A stretch of 64,000 bases of DNA from Elmis aenea (lineage: Eukaryota; Arthropoda; Insecta; Coleoptera; Elmidae), in NCBI GenBank assembly GCA_947652605.1, contig OX393577.1:65124108-65188107 (forward strand). The letters are read 5' to 3'. The notes beneath the pieces are model-generated. The model worked only from the letters and a program-made list of their open reading frames with translations. It ran no database searches and was not told the origin of the DNA. Positions 1-12,654 of the stretch are shown one piece after another (positions within the stretch are counted from its first letter, which is position 1; each line of letters opens with the position of its first letter). The translations under genes and the position numbers were made by a program.

Positions 1-99
1 AGCTGTTGCGAAAAAACGATTATAAAAAGCAAAACTAACGGTGTTGCATACATTGCATGTACTTCTAATACATAATGTACTCCCAGGATTGGCTTCAAA

Positions 100-330
100 T
101 TGATTTTAAGCTTATCTGCGGTTCTTGGAAATCACGTGAGCTTTGACGGTCGTTTAAAACCGAATTATTATCAAGAAAGGTTTCCTTTTTGTCAAAGACA
201 TGACCAAATTGGACGTCCTAGGAAAAGATGGAGCGACAACCTCAACGTAGAGCAGAAGGCAAGTGTACATAAACAGGAAAATCGCCTTTAGTCAAGAAGG
301 AAGAAGATGAAGAAGAAGATTATGGAGCAA
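100..330 (+). repeat. LINE 3' remnant (reverse transcriptase C-terminus)
   Basis: One frame carries a GRPRKRW motif at 211-231. This motif is common at the C-terminus of insect endonuclease/reverse-transcriptase retrotransposons. It is followed by a stop and a GAA/GAAGAAG-rich run (about 294-325), as expected for the simple-sequence tail of RTE-like LINEs. No polymerase domain remains. The clade is inferred from the motif and tail only. Confidence 0.4.
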
Positions 331-439
331 ACATATTTTCTTAAACACCAAAACATATTAAAATCTTGCAAAAAACTGCGATTTATAAGCAGCCGAGGTT
401 TGGGCCATGTCTAAATATTAAGAACAGAGGACAAGAGCA

Positions 440-1180
440 ATGGAAACGAACTTTTGGAGAAGGTTTTGTCAATTAACGATAATGGATAAAGTAACATGGA
501 AATCATACAAAGGATAAAGTATAAGCATTATATGAAAATAAGCAAAAACACACTCTAAACCACGGTCATAAGCGCGGAGAAGATTGGTCATAATATAAAC
601 CTGGATGGAAGACAACTAGTACAAGTAAAAAGCTATAAATATCTAGGAGTGTACCTGCACTGGAAGGGAAACGGGAATAACCGAGAGAATGGGCTCATCA
701 GCTAGGCTATTTATGGCGAAAAGGAAACGATCCCTCGAAAAAAGAGAGATACCCGAGGAAACGAAGGTAGAGATAAAGCTAAGCGCACATTACTGCAGGA
801 GCGGGTCGCATCGCATCGCATTTTTAAAAATCGCAGTGTTTAACCCCATCCTACGATATTTTGGCAACTCATGGACCACGACCAAGAACAACAAATTCGT
901 ATCAGAAGTATGAATATGAGGTTTTAAAGAAAAATTGAAGAAACAACGCGTCACATTTATAGGATGAAAGAAGAAAGGTTAACCAGAAAAGCCTATGAAG
1001 CAAGATCACAGGGAAAAAACAAAAGAGGTAGACCAAGAAAAACCTGGCAAGACGAAGTTAAAAAAGCAGCAACGGATAGAAACATCACAAGACAGAAAAA
1101 CATGGAAAAAAGTCACCGCAACAAAACTCAACAGTCCTACACCTAACAGTAGGAGAACTCATGACTAAATAATTTAAAAA
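440..1180 (+). mobile_element. Degenerate non-LTR retrotransposon, 3' part (family A)
   Basis: The piece encodes the end of a reverse transcriptase in several broken frames. SYKYLGV (631-651) marks the end of the palm/thumb, and a decayed stretch follows to about 915. A C-terminal block with GRPRKTW lies at 1027-1047, followed by residues DEVKKAATDRN. The 3' end (1141-1175) carries a tag, cctaacagtaggagaactca, that recurs with small changes at 17.9, 33.8 and 52.65 kb, so these share a family. The first 100 bp may come from a second LINE. No intact ORF survives. Confidence 0.7.
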
Positions 1181-1187
1181 AAAAAGT

Positions 1188-1345
1188 TTAACAAAAAATC
1201 ACTTCCTTTTTTAAAGGGTTCCTTGTAGAAATGTTGAACCAGTTGCAAGATTTCTTCGTCAGTATTAATATGATTGCTACCGATGAATAGACGACAGTCA
1301 AAACTGGTCTAGAATTTTTACAAAAGACCCTTTGAGAAAAAAGTA
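1188..1345. repeat. Diverged dispersed repeat, copy 1
   Basis: A stretch with TTCGTCAGTATTAATA, then ATTGCTACCGATGAATAGAC and ACTGGTCTAGAAT, is recognisably similar to 11400-11570. Weaker traces occur near 8220-8290 and 23560-23660. No protein or terminal structure is visible. The similarity was judged by eye and the ends are approximate. Confidence 0.35.
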
Positions 1346-2550
1346 AGAGATTTTTAACTAAAATTGTTTCTATTAACCAATGAATCACGTAAATAATTCA
1401 AGCAACTCCTTAACTGTTAAAATGTTTCCTTTTTGGTTCTATTTATCATCGCAATACATTTTTCCTACGCTATATGGAACAAAAAAGATCAAAACAAATT
1501 TGCAAGCCGGCGATTTCCGGGACATTCATTGTTAATTCTGCGACCTCTAAAAATATGTAAAACAATTAGTAAGCGGAAAGTGCTCAACCTTGCCTGCTTG
1601 GAAATTTTTGATATTAAAAATAGAGAAATTTATGCTAATTAAAACTATAATTATAATCCTTACATAAAAACGATTTTAATTATTCATAAAATAGATAAGG
1701 TAATGTAAGTACATAATTTCGAAAATTTTGAAACTAATTCGATAGCATAATTATAAAAATAACTTAGTAAAAGTGGATTTACATTTTTTAAGATAGTTTA
1801 TAATCTTTTAGACGATTGTTGAAGTTATACAATTTTTGCTTATTATGTTCGTGTTATGAGATATTTAAAGCTTTAAAAATTATATTCTCCCATTCACAGT
1901 GCTATAATTTTAGTCTTCATTTCCTTATAACTGTGTTAATTCTTATTCAAGGACCAAGCAACCTGAGTGGCATTACAAAAAGAAATATATCTTCTACTAT
2001 TCACCACAACTTGTTACTATTTATCTTGCAGATTGTGGGTTGTGCAAAAATTAGCACATGCCATACACACATATAACATGCAAAAGTTGACAATTTCGCA
2101 CCAACAAGAACCGTTAAGTTTCCATTCTCGTGTGTAATATTTAAAAGGATAACAGTTACACACCATTTCTCATATATTATACAAACAACATTCTTGTTGG
2201 TTTAAAATATTAATCAATTGCCGATAATTGGCTATTTATTCGCACTGAATAACTTTTAATTTTTTATGTGCGTGCCACAAAAGTTACCAATAAATAACAC
2301 CGAAGTAGATCTATTACTTTTAGTTTAAGCTTTGGTCATATATGCGAGTTTTTTTTACCACCATTCATTTGTGCGCTTTGAAAATGGATAGTCAATTTTA
2401 ATCATTTAACAAAGTATGCCGAGTTTTGACGAAAAAATATAGATATTCGCTTTTTTGGTTTTAAAATGGATTTTATAACTGATTTTTTGTGGTTACTTCA
2501 GCTTTGAGTCATTTTTTCTTATTCTTCCAGTCGTTACACGCTAAATTCCT
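1346..2550. other. AT-rich DNA, nothing recognised
   Basis: Only short open frames without protein-like composition are present. No repeat partner, splice pattern or RNA gene was recognised. Confidence 0.4.
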
Positions 2551-2826
2551 TTTTTCTACGACCACTAATGTAAATGACTCTTACCGTACAGCCTGCATGC
2601 ATAGCAAGTGGGTCCTTACGCACGGTAAGCAAAGAGCACACTTGTCTAGAAATGTCAAAGTAGGCTTACGTCAAAATTGACAAGACAACGTAATTACATG
2701 TGCATATTAGCCAAAAAGCCGTTAAAACGTAGGTATATGTGATCGTAGAAAAAGTAAGCTACATAACACGAGTTTTACGTGCGTAAAATGCTTCTTGCAA
2801 CTCTTGTTATGTAATATAAATATACT
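2551..2826 (+). repeat. Dispersed MITE-like repeat, copy 1
   Basis: The segment has inverted end motifs: tttttctacgaccac at the left and gtgatcgtagaaaaag at 2739-2754. A tail with a second inverted pair (acataacacgagtt / aactcttgttatgta) ends near 2815. Almost the whole unit recurs in reverse orientation at 28999-29318. Size, short inverted ends and lack of coding suggest a non-autonomous DNA element. No clear target duplication was found. Confidence 0.6.
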
Positions 2827-2882
2827 ATCATCTATTGTTTTTTTTTTTAAATTGTTGGTTTAAGGACGCTTCAACTACTTTG

Positions 2883-2960
2883 GCCATTAGCGTCCGGGCG
2901 GAGGGGGCGGGGAACAAGGAAAGGGTGGGTTTAGGTAAGGGTAGGTGGAAGTACTGTCAT
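2883..2960 (-). repeat. SINE 3' fragment
   Basis: The sequence around ggaacaaggaaagggtgggt and gtaggtggaagtactgtca is the reverse complement of the 3' half of the tRNA-derived SINE at 32961-33184. The tRNA-related head is missing here, so this is a 5'-truncated copy. Confidence 0.65.
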
Positions 2961-3059
2961 CACCTCATATATCCATCTCCTTTTCGGTCTCCTCCTCTTT
3001 CTTCTTTTAGATGGAATCCATTTCCACTTTGATGTGGAATTTTATGTGCAGGTATTCTG

Positions 3060-3745
3060 TTTAGATGACCATACCATATAACTGTTCTTCGATTAATTCA
3101 ATCAGGCTCTTTTTTGCGTTTACTATTTCCAATATATCCTCATTCCTTTATCTTCTACGCCTATCTACTGTTAGGTGTGAGCCTTTTGTTTCCTTTTATG
3201 TGTGTGGCCTCTTTTGGTATGCTCCCTCCATATTTTTCTGCCTCTCTTGTTATTTCTCTAACCTCACTCCACTCGATCCCTCTGTTTGTGGCAGCTTCTT
3301 TCACATCCTCAACCAAAGTTTTCCTTGGTCTTACTTTTCGATGTTTTCCCTACCCAACCATCCCAGCTGTCTTTCTTGTATTTTTGTTTCAACTGATTTT
3401 ATCTTTAATTGTTCTCCATATGTTTCATTTCTGATTTTATTTATTTTTTGTTTTTCCTTGGATTTTTCTTAGAAATCCCGTTTCTGTTGCATTCACTCGG
3501 CTACTACTTTAATTTGCGAGTGTCCACGTTTCACTTCCGCATAAAAGTGCCGGAGTTACTACCTTTTTGGCCACTTCTACTTTTGTTCGTTTTGGTACCT
3601 CTCTAATTCCAAAAAAATGTTGTCCTTAAACTGTTCAATATTCTTCCCACATTTCCTGTCCTTTCGCTTATTTCCTTGTCCATTCCTCCATTTTTCTGTA
3701 TGACCCCTAAATATTTAAAGCTTTAAACTTGTGTGCATAAAATAA
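3060..3745 (-). mobile_element. Degenerate non-LTR retrotransposon fragment (family A)
   Basis: On the minus strand the stretch encodes the same C-terminal region as 52646-53466: GRPRKTL followed by VEDVKEAATNR near 3280-3335, and a KYLG-like motif near 3705-3725. Nucleotide similarity to 52870-53230 is visible along the length. Frames are interrupted many times. The long plus-strand frames over this segment are antisense shadows. Confidence 0.65.
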
Positions 3746-4944
3746 ATATGTTTTTAAACTATTTTATTATCAACTAACAAAAAACCCTAGATCAATTTCT
3801 TTGAAATTTTGATTACCTATACTTATTTATACGAAAAGTATATTTATGAATAATCCGAAATTTGTTGAAACAAAAACATCTGGAAGACGAAGACGCCAAT
3901 AAAGGATAATAAATAATTTGCTTGTTTTATATTACAAAAGAAACGCCGACTATTTGTTTCGACTATTATTTATGAGAGATAATAGTGTGCTAATTAGTTT
4001 TAACGTTATTAATAGAGATAAATTAACGATGTACAAAAGGTCAAAAGTGATGTTTAAAAACTGTTTCATTTTAACATTAAAAGTTATTGTTTGCGTTTAT
4101 CTAATTTTATCTTGTTAGAATAATTTTTCACATAGCCTATAAAATGATGTTTTTACATCCGGTAGCTATAATTGTGTGTACAATAGCTAACAGTTTGAAT
4201 TCATTTTCCTTGCATCAAGTTTTAAAAGGATTTAATTGAAGATAGATATCTTATGCGCGCATGGAAATCAAAATTTGGTCAATGTTCCATTAAAATTTAA
4301 TTAATGACTCCACCGAAATAGTACAAATTTAGCGATCTGTCTTTACAGTAACCGAAGCGTCATATAAAGCAACTCACACATATTGTAAGGTAGTAATTAA
4401 CATCTTGTAATATTATACACTTGGGAGTTAAATCAAAGGATTCGCTGATACGGAAGCAACCTACACCATCAGATCTCACACTTCGTTATGGTATAAACGG
4501 TTATGTAATGGCAAAATACCTCTGTGGGCGTCATTATGACTCAAGTGAGATGTTTAATATGCATATCTATTTACCCACGCCTTTAATAACTCTTTAAATT
4601 AGCTGCCGTTTATTATTGTTCCATTGCGTTTATTATTTAAATTGAATAATAAACATAACATAAAGTAAACAACTTCAAAACCGCCGAAGATAAATCGAGT
4701 GCATGCGGTGTTCACACCTTTAAATCGCTACTTGATCTGCAAGCCAACCTATAAAACAACTTAAAAGAATACAATTGTGAAATAATTTTATAATAAACAC
4801 TTCCAGTTGCAAACAACCCGCACCAAACTACAAGATAAAATTTTAATAAACCCCCACAACCTACTTTCAATAAAATGATCCAAAATTAACAGCAGTGTTC
4901 ATTTGTTTTTAAATATTTGGCTACATTTGAACTAATTATGTTTT
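3746..4944. other. AT-rich DNA, nothing recognised
   Basis: No supported exon, repeat partner or structural RNA was seen. The only frame of note (66 codons, 3918-4118, plus) has no recognisable motif. Confidence 0.4.
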
Positions 4945-6772
4945 ATTATAATAATAATAATAGGCTTTATTTAGTTATAAAAGAAACTATTTATACATCA
5001 ATCTTTACAACTAGTACTTTAAATTAAAATTGCAGTTTTACATGGGTCTTACAACCTTCTTTAAACGCATGCAGATTAACAGAATATTTTAATTCGTTTG
5101 GTAATTGATTAAATAATTTTAGCCCTTTGTAATAGAGCGAGTTCTGTGTACTACTTTTTTTACATTTAGGCAGTCTAAAATGTTCTCTTTGTCTTGTTTC
5201 ATAATCATGCTGTTCTTTGTTGTAGTTATATCAGATATTTACTAATATATCCTGGCATCATATTGTTTATACATTTATATATTAGAACCAAAACGTTATA
5301 CACTGTATTTTGCCATATATTAAGGAACCCCAACTTATTATGCATATATTCAATTTTAGTTAATTTAGAACACTGTAATATGATACGCAAAGCTCTGTTT
5401 TGCTGCTTTTGTAATTTTTTCAGATCCCCCTCATTACTTAGAAATATTATGCTACTGCAATAATTAAAGTATGGTTCTATTATTGTATGATATACCAATA
5501 TCCTAGCTTCAAAGTTTAATTTATTCGATATTCTCCCAAAATAACTAATTTTTGCACCAACTTTTTTTACAATATAATCTATGTTCTTTTTAAATTTTAA
5601 ATGATTATCTATAATTACCCCTAGGTATTTAAACTCTTCAACTATCTCTACTTTAATATTATCTATAAATACGTTAACATTTGACATATTGCTGAATTGT
5701 GTACTACCTATTACCATGCATTTTGTTTTAGATACATTCAACTCCAGTTTATTAGCTTTAAACCAATCTGTTACTTCAATTAAATCTTCGTTTATGACAT
5801 TAACTGTTGTTTGTAAATCTTCACCTGATACCGAAATTAACGTATCATCTGCAAATAAAAGCATGTCACACGATCTAACTGTCTGCGTAATGTCATTTAT
5901 GTAAATATTGAATAAAACTGGACCTAAAACTGATCCTTGTGGTACACCTAACTCGTTAATAATTGCCTTTGATTCTACTTTTCCCACCCTGGTTTTTTGA
6001 AATCTGTTTGATAAATAACTTTCAAACCATTTTAGTTCATTCCCTTGGATTCCGTACATTTGTAATTTTTGCAAAAGTCTTTTTCTACAGATGGTTTCAA
6101 ATGCTCGTTTCAGATCGACAAAAACTGCCAAAATTATTTTATCGTTTTCAATTTCATCTCTCCAATTTGTTAAAACTAAATTCAATGCTGTTTCGCATGA
6201 ATGCTTATGTCTAAATCCTGATTGAGAATCTGAAATAGTTTTGTTACTGTTAAGAAATTCTACGAGTTGTTGTTTAACTATAATTTCTAATATTTGTTCT
6301 ACTTTAGGTAACATATTTATAGGTCTAAACTCACCGCATTTTTTAGTGTTAATAATTTTTGGAATAGGAATAACCGTATTAATTTTCCAAATTTCTGGTA
6401 CTACCCCGTACTGTCTGTAATGATTCATTTATAATGTTAACTAATGTTTGCCCGATTACTGGTAAGGCATCCCTTATTGTACTAAGTGAAATATTATCAG
6501 TACTACTTGAATTTTTGATAGTATTCACTATTTTGTACACTTGGTCTAAGGTAACACATCTAAATTTAAAGGTGTCACTAGCACTTTTTATTTTAAGAAT
6601 TGGATTTATTGGTGAAGGAATATTTTCGTTAATATCTTTTATGCTGTTTACAAAGTATTCGTTAAATTTCGTGGCTAAATCTGATTCATTCGTAATTTCC
6701 AAGTCACCAAAATTCACCTTTTTAATTTTAACATTCTTGTTTCCCCCCAGTATTTCTTTAAGAGCTCTTCAC
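4945..6772 (-). mobile_element. CR1/jockey-superfamily LINE, 5'-truncated
   Basis: A 1.8-kb retrotransposon in minus orientation. The 3' end lies near 4945-4960, where a short (TAA)n-type run is compatible with the microsatellite tail of CR1-like LINEs. The 5' end breaks off near 6772, inside the region before the polymerase fingers; the endonuclease domain is missing. This is normal 5' truncation from target-primed reverse transcription. No target duplication was identified. Confidence 0.75.
5024..6771 (-). pseudogene. LINE reverse transcriptase, frameshifted
   Basis: The longest frame (5226-6428, 400 codons) holds the reverse transcriptase core. The first catalytic Asp is in FVDLKRAF at residues 103-110, PQGSVLGPVLFNIYI follows at 163-177, and the second and third catalytic Asp are in FADD at 192-195. 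EEFKYLGV follows. Upstream coding continues in another frame (6379-6771, with NEYFVNSI and LATKF), so there is a frameshift near 6400-6430. A second indel near 5226 shifts the end, which continues through YETRQREHF and GLKLFNQLPNELK to a stop at 5024-5026. The catalytic residues are intact but the two shifts make the copy inactive. It resembles CR1/jockey-type polymerases; exact clade not assigned. Confidence 0.85.
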
Positions 6773-6774
6773 AT

Positions 6775-8819
6775 TTTAGTCGAATTACATAATAAACCTT
6801 CGAATTCAATTTGTTTCTTGGATCAGATACTTTGGATGTTACAGAATCGATTCAGTATTAGATTTGAATCATTTGCGCGTAAAAACCCCAGCGTTAGTTC
6901 TTGCATTCGTTCATGTACTGTTAATGCCGTCCACAAACTAGTTCATGAACTAATTCGATAACTGCTGGAACAGCTGACTAACCGTCCGGTGAACTATCAG
7001 AGACTGTGTTGGAACGCGATATTGATACTGCGCATACTCCTGATAGTCCATCGGATTGTAAATAGCCTTGCTGGAACAATAATATTGGCTATTTCGCGTC
7101 CGACAGTTCACAATACACAACAATCAGAGTGGAACAAGCAAATACAAATCTTGAAACCAAGTGTTAAATTAATATATTTAACTTTTTCTTGATCACACAC
7201 ATTTATAGACTGATAATGCGGTTTAGTATTTCGTATGCGGTTTTCCCTTTTTACCAATAAGTATCACTACTCGTATCTGGTTAAAAAAATGCGATATTAC
7301 GATAATTTAAATTTTTGCTTGCGGTTTCGGCCATGGAATAAATTTCATTATGTAACGTTTTTTTTGCATGTTTTGGTACCAATAATATCGATGACTTGAT
7401 TCTGGTTTTGATTTTGCAGATGACTACGTGGGTCGAGACGAATCGATCGATGTAGCAGTTTATAAAACACGAAGAGGCACCGATTAGTTCTTCTGTATAT
7501 GGACCGCAGACAACAAACACATCTTTAATAGAAATCTCTACGCATTTTCTTCTCTGCGGCAATTTCTAGGTCACCCGAGTTTGGTATGTAATTAATAAAA
7601 TCACCGCGTTTTTAAACGATCGATACACTAAGATATGCAGTGGAACGTAACACCTTTTACTGTGTGATCTAAGAGGTGTCCGTCTGTCATCTGCTGTAAC
7701 ACATAATTGACAAAAGTTGCGATGAGCAACTGTTGAAAAAGAAACTGAAGTTCGCATTTTTTGAAACTTTTAATTAAATTTATATATGAACCTACTTGTT
7801 TTGAATTTTTTTGGGTTACTATATTGGAAAATGCTAATGTTTATTGGCTTGTTAAAAATCTAGCAACTGGATTTCTCTTCACAGTAGGGCAGTGTTTTAT
7901 TTAAACATCTGCAAGCCGATAGTTTATAAAAAATAGTAAATATTTACTAATTTATCGAGAGAAATGTCTGTTTGTTAATTAACTTGAGAAACTAAAAAAA
8001 TTTCAGCTTTATCTAGCTTCATATTGTGATCAGAGTCAGAGGCTCATTAAGAAATTTATACTGACAACCGCACTTCAGTTTCCTGTTTGGGACCATTTTG
8101 TAGTTAACTAAAAGCTTCCTATTTTTTTAAATGAACCATTAACAATAAAATAACTTTGATATTCAATACACTTTAAAAACTAAATTACTTATTATTATTT
8201 TTAAACAAATAAATAAGATTGTTACTAAATAGACCAGAGTCTTGAAGCTGTCGCGCTATTTCTACACAAAATTCTTTATAAAAACAGATAAATGGTTTGA
8301 AATTAACTATACTTGTATTATAAAAATCGTTCTATTTTAAATATTGCAAATAAATAAATAAATTCAGCAAAAGTAGGTAATAAAGAAACGGATTATCTTA
8401 ATATATACATAAATTGACCGATTTAGTTTTTCCACTACGAGTTTATTATACTAATGGATTTTTTTTTAAGTTCTTGAAAGCCGACCATAAGTTATCTGTG
8501 ATGTTTAATACCTATAGCACAACAGAAATAATATTGTGCACCAACCACAGAGTTAAGAGATTGACACAAAATCATTTTTTATTTTGTTGACGTGGGTCTA
8601 GTTAAGCAATTTATCGGCATGTTTATTTATATTAGGTAGGTACTGAAATAGAAGCTACTTTTTTAAGAAAAAAAATTCGGAAGTAATTTAGTTGGCGAGG
8701 AACTTTTTTAAAACAAAAGCTTTGGACTAGATTTTTTTTAAAGATAAGATTTTTGTAAATAGACAATTTAATTTTAAACTCATGGCAGCTGCAGTACCAA
8801 CGACAAAGTAATGTTTTCA
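6775..8819. other. Unassigned AT-rich DNA
   Basis: Two adjacent minus-strand frames (7281-7562 and 7566-7757) could be one decayed 150-residue reading, but no family was recognised. A faint copy of the repeat at 1188-1345 may lie at 8210-8290. Nothing else was seen. Confidence 0.3.
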
Positions 8820-8827
8820 GTTAAAAT

Positions 8828-10271
8828 CAGGGATGGAATAACGTTTTAAATCGTTACGTTATTGTATAACGTTATTTATTATTTGTTTTCGTTACATAAT
8901 TACATTAAAAAAATTAATTGTTATGTTATATAACGTTACATAAATTATGATATACAGGGTGTTTCTTAAATAATGCGGAAAAGTTCGGGAGGTGATTTCT
9001 TATCGAAAATTAAGGGCAGTCTTTCTTACAATTTTTTTTCCTTACACGTCTTCTTTCGGAGTTACACCCCGCTAAAGAGGATCAGTGAAATAAGGTTTTT
9101 ATTTTATTTCTCAAATTTAGATGAAAGTAGGAGAATGATACTCAGTAGATATTTTATACTTATTAAAAGGTTTCCCATAGTAATGTTTTCAATCATCTTC
9201 CACCCTCACAGGGGGCTGAAAAGTGCGACCCTTGTTGGTTTTTTAATCAGAACTTTTTGGTGAGTTGAAATTTTGCAATTTAATTTTTTTTTTGTATGTT
9301 TGATTTATTTAGAACCTTTTTTTATTCTTTAGTTTTTCTCGTAAATCGTACAGTTTTGAGTAAAAAATTAATTGAGTGAGTATGATGTTTATGTTCATAT
9401 TGGGTAGATTTGACGGGCGTCAAAATAAATTACACCCGTCACTTCTACCCAATATGAACATAAACAAACCATGGTAACCACCAAAATGAATCGTTTTATA
9501 TTGAAATATTTCATGGTTCATGTTCATTCATATAATTTTTTACTCAAAAACTGTAGGTTTAACGAGAAAAGTGAAGGAATAAAAAAAATTCTAAATAAAT
9601 CAAAATTAAAAAATAAATAAATTGCTAGATTTCAGCACACCAAAAAGTTCTGATTAAAAAAACAACAGGGGTCGCACTTTTCAGCCCCCTGTGAAGGTGG
9701 GAGATGATTAAAAATATTACTATGGGAAACATTTTAGTAAGTATAAAAAATCAACCTAATATCATTCTCCTACTTTTATCCAAATTTGAGAAATAAAATA
9801 AAAACCCAATTTTACCGATTCCCTTTAGGTGGGTGTAACTTCGAAAAGAGACCCTAAAGAAAAAAAAAAATTATGAATAACCCTTCTTAATTTTTGATAA
9901 GGTATCACCTCCCAAATTTTTTCGCATTATTTAAGAAACATGCTGTATAAAAATAATTTTTATTTGTTAACTCTGAAATTATTTTTGGGATCTGTAAACG
10001 TAGATATAAAAAATAGTACAAAATTACGTTGAGATATTTTATTTTCATTTTAATTTCTAAAATACAAACAAAATATTATATCTTCTGAAAATAAAAAGAT
10101 CACCATATAAAAATTTAATTTATAGAGAATAACGCGACAAAATAACTTTTAATGAAACGTTATCGGTTATTATAACGTTATATAACGTTGTAAAAATATC
10201 GTTACGTTATTGTATAAAAAATTATGGTTGAATCGTTATCGGGTATCGTTACGTTACGTTTTCCATCCCTG
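8828..10271. mobile_element. Non-autonomous hAT-like element with perfect 8-bp TSD
   Basis: The ends are CAGGGATGGAAtAACGTT and the inverted AACGTTTTCCATCCCTG. They are flanked by identical 8-bp copies of gttaaaat at 8820-8827 and 10272-10279. An 8-bp duplication and CAGGG-type ends are hallmarks of hAT transposons. Subterminal regions on both sides are full of ataacgtta-type motifs, like transposase-binding arrays. No transposase is encoded. The centre is occupied by a separate palindrome (8955-9945). Confidence 0.85.
8955..9945. mobile_element. TA-flanked palindromic element, nested in the hAT
   Basis: The element starts CAGGGTGTTTCTTAAATAAT and ends with the inverted ATTATTTAAGAAACATGCTG, with TA on both sides. 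The two halves are inverted copies over most of the 990 bp, including tcagccccctgtgaaggtgg at 9680-9699 against its partner near 9205-9225. The centre (about 9385-9470) is a tighter palindrome around catattgggtaga / tctacccaatatg. No coding capacity. TA target and CAGGGTG ends match the elements at 45321 and 51967. Confidence 0.8.
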
Positions 10272-10279
10272 GTTAAAAT

Positions 10280-11399
10280 GTAAATAAGTTTGAAGAATAC
10301 GCATATTTCATTATATTTTTGAGGGGCTGTACCCCTATAGACGAGTTGCCCCTGGTTATCGTCAATGTTTCGTTTATAGCATTAGAAATTATCAGTTCTG
10401 CAACTCATTCAATTAATTTAAAAAGAAAATATAACGTTATGTTGGTCAGTAAGGTACAATTTTTTGTAACGAGGTGTACATTATAATGAAAATTATACCT
10501 GCATTTATTCGCGTATAAATATTGGTAAAGCTTAATTCCTCAAAAACAACTTTTAGCTTCCTTTTAATGAGCTCATCAATTTGAAAACGATAATTAAACA
10601 AGAAATAAACAAAGCATTTGCATCTTTATGTGGGAAGTTATAAATATGAATTCATTCTTTTTTGCCGAAGAATGTTCATTAGTAAATATAAAATACATAC
10701 AAGTTTTTATTATAACATATTTCTACTTGTTTACATATGCTAATACGGAGTCACCTTGGTACCAGAGATGTGGCGATACATAACAAAAATTGACGTCAAA
10801 ACATTATAAAATAGGAAGTTTGTTGTTAGAAACGAACAAAACAATATCGTCGCGAGATGAAAATATTTGCTTTAGAGTTTCTCAAGTACAACCAGGTGAT
10901 TAAGTTTATTAGTAAGTTGCAGAAATTTTTGTTCGCGTTATATTCGGTTCGAGGAACGCCCCCGGAAGCATATCCTGATGATTGCTCGCAGTTTGCCCGA
11001 AGGATTCAAAAAGAATTTCGTTTGAGTGGATAATAACAGGGTTGTCTGAAATAATTTATAGTGTACTGTAGACATTTCATTTTTGATTGGCTGTTACATG
11101 TGATAAACTGAGATCTAGATAAGATAAGCAAATCGCAGGTGATTTAAAAACTTTCCGTGAATGCTGTTGAATAATACAATCAACATGTAGTTATTATAAA
11201 ATTAAAACATCGAAACTTATTGAAAAAAGAGGTAGACAAAAGCTTTTGCTAATATTATTCACCTGAGCAAATTTTTAAAAGTATGAAGTCATAATTTGTT
11301 TTTTAAATGCTGTGTATGCAAATACAAGTTTTGAATATGCAGTTTTTAATGTAAATTATTATGACCAATGCTTAAATTAAAATATTTAAGTGATACATT
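10280..11399. other. AT-rich DNA, nothing recognised
   Basis: No exon-like frame, repeat partner or RNA gene was recognised. Confidence 0.4.
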
Positions 11400-11570
11400 T
11401 ATTAAAATAAATAAGTTTAATTTAAAAACACCTTTTTTTAAAACAATCTTGCTGGAATGTTTCAAGAGTTTCGCCTCTTCGTCAATAGTCAATAAATAAG
11501 ATTGCCACTTGCGAAGAGACAAGACAAGAGTCACAAAACTGACCTAGATTCTACAGATTCTTCATAAAAA
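11400..11570. repeat. Diverged dispersed repeat, copy 2
   Basis: Contains gaatgtttcaagagtttcgc, cttcgtcaatagtcaataaa, ataagattgccac, gacaagagtcacaaaactga and ctagattct in the same order as their counterparts at 1188-1345. No coding content or clear ends. Confidence 0.35.
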
Positions 11571-12654
11571 GATGTAAAACTTATTTTTATTATGACTGGT
11601 AATTTTTAATTTTAAAAGTATAACCAAATCATTTTGTGTTGAAAAAAAACATAAAAATCTCAATTGCTCATAGTATCATTGGTATATCTGCAATCGTAAA
11701 AGATAAATAATTGGCTAAATGGAAGTTAAGTCTCATAAAAAACAATAGTATAGATGTTTTTTGAACGGTTGGGTAATTTTTTTAAAAGGAATTTGTGATG
11801 GCCAGATACAAAAATGAGAACGATAATAATTTTTGTTCTCTTTACATGAAAATATGTAGGTTAAAACTAAAATCTAAATAAACGTTAAACGTTTTCTATT
11901 TGTTTATTAGTAATTAGACAATAACATTATAGTTATTATGGTGAAGTGTAAATTTGCATTGCTTACAATTAGAATGCAATTAGAGCATGATTTTTTTTAA
12001 CGAAATACGTTGCAATCAGATTTAAATTCTTGATAATAATTGTAAATAAGTTTAATTAAAACTTCTTTATCTTTTTTTACCAAGAAATGCTAGACCAGTA
12101 TAACAAATAACATGGCACATGGCTACGTATGAAGAGATGAGAGTCTTGGACTCGTCTAGGATTTGAACAAGAGATTTCGTTAGAAAAACACGTGATTCTT
12201 AATTAAATTTTTTTATATTATTAAATGAATTGCTCAAACAAATCAAGCATTTCTTGATAATACTTCGACCAAACATGTAGACTTCAAAAATTTTATAATT
12301 ATATTGTTTAAATCTCATAACCTACTAGACAGAACAACCTTAAAAGAGATTGTTAAATATCTTTTCTATCCCAGTTAATTATCAAACTCTTAATTGAGCA
12401 ATTTTAAGTAATATCATGACGTACAATGGGAAAAATTTTATGATCGTGATAAAATTAACCTTGCAAATTAATTTGTACATAAATCTTCGTGAATATATAA
12501 CATAACAATGTTGTAATCAGTGAATTCCGTGTGTGGGTGTAGTGAGTGATATAATAATCAGAAAGTAGGCCCTGCAAATTTGAAATTTGTCTCAGTTTTA
12601 AGCTATTAAAATTATTTTTAATTAGCTCACAAATAAATTGGTGGTCGTATACAT
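11571..12654. other. AT-rich DNA, nothing recognised
   Basis: No supported feature. A 92-codon minus frame (12455-12733) partly overlaps the following tandem repeat and has no recognisable motif. Confidence 0.4.

Noticed and set aside
3065..3472. 135-codon plus-strand frame rich in F, S and L
   Set aside because: It is the antisense of a family A LINE fragment; the minus strand carries the recognisable GRPRKT block.
6434..6961. 175-codon plus-strand frame
   Set aside because: Most of it lies antisense to the CR1-like reverse transcriptase on the minus strand; it has no domain of its own.
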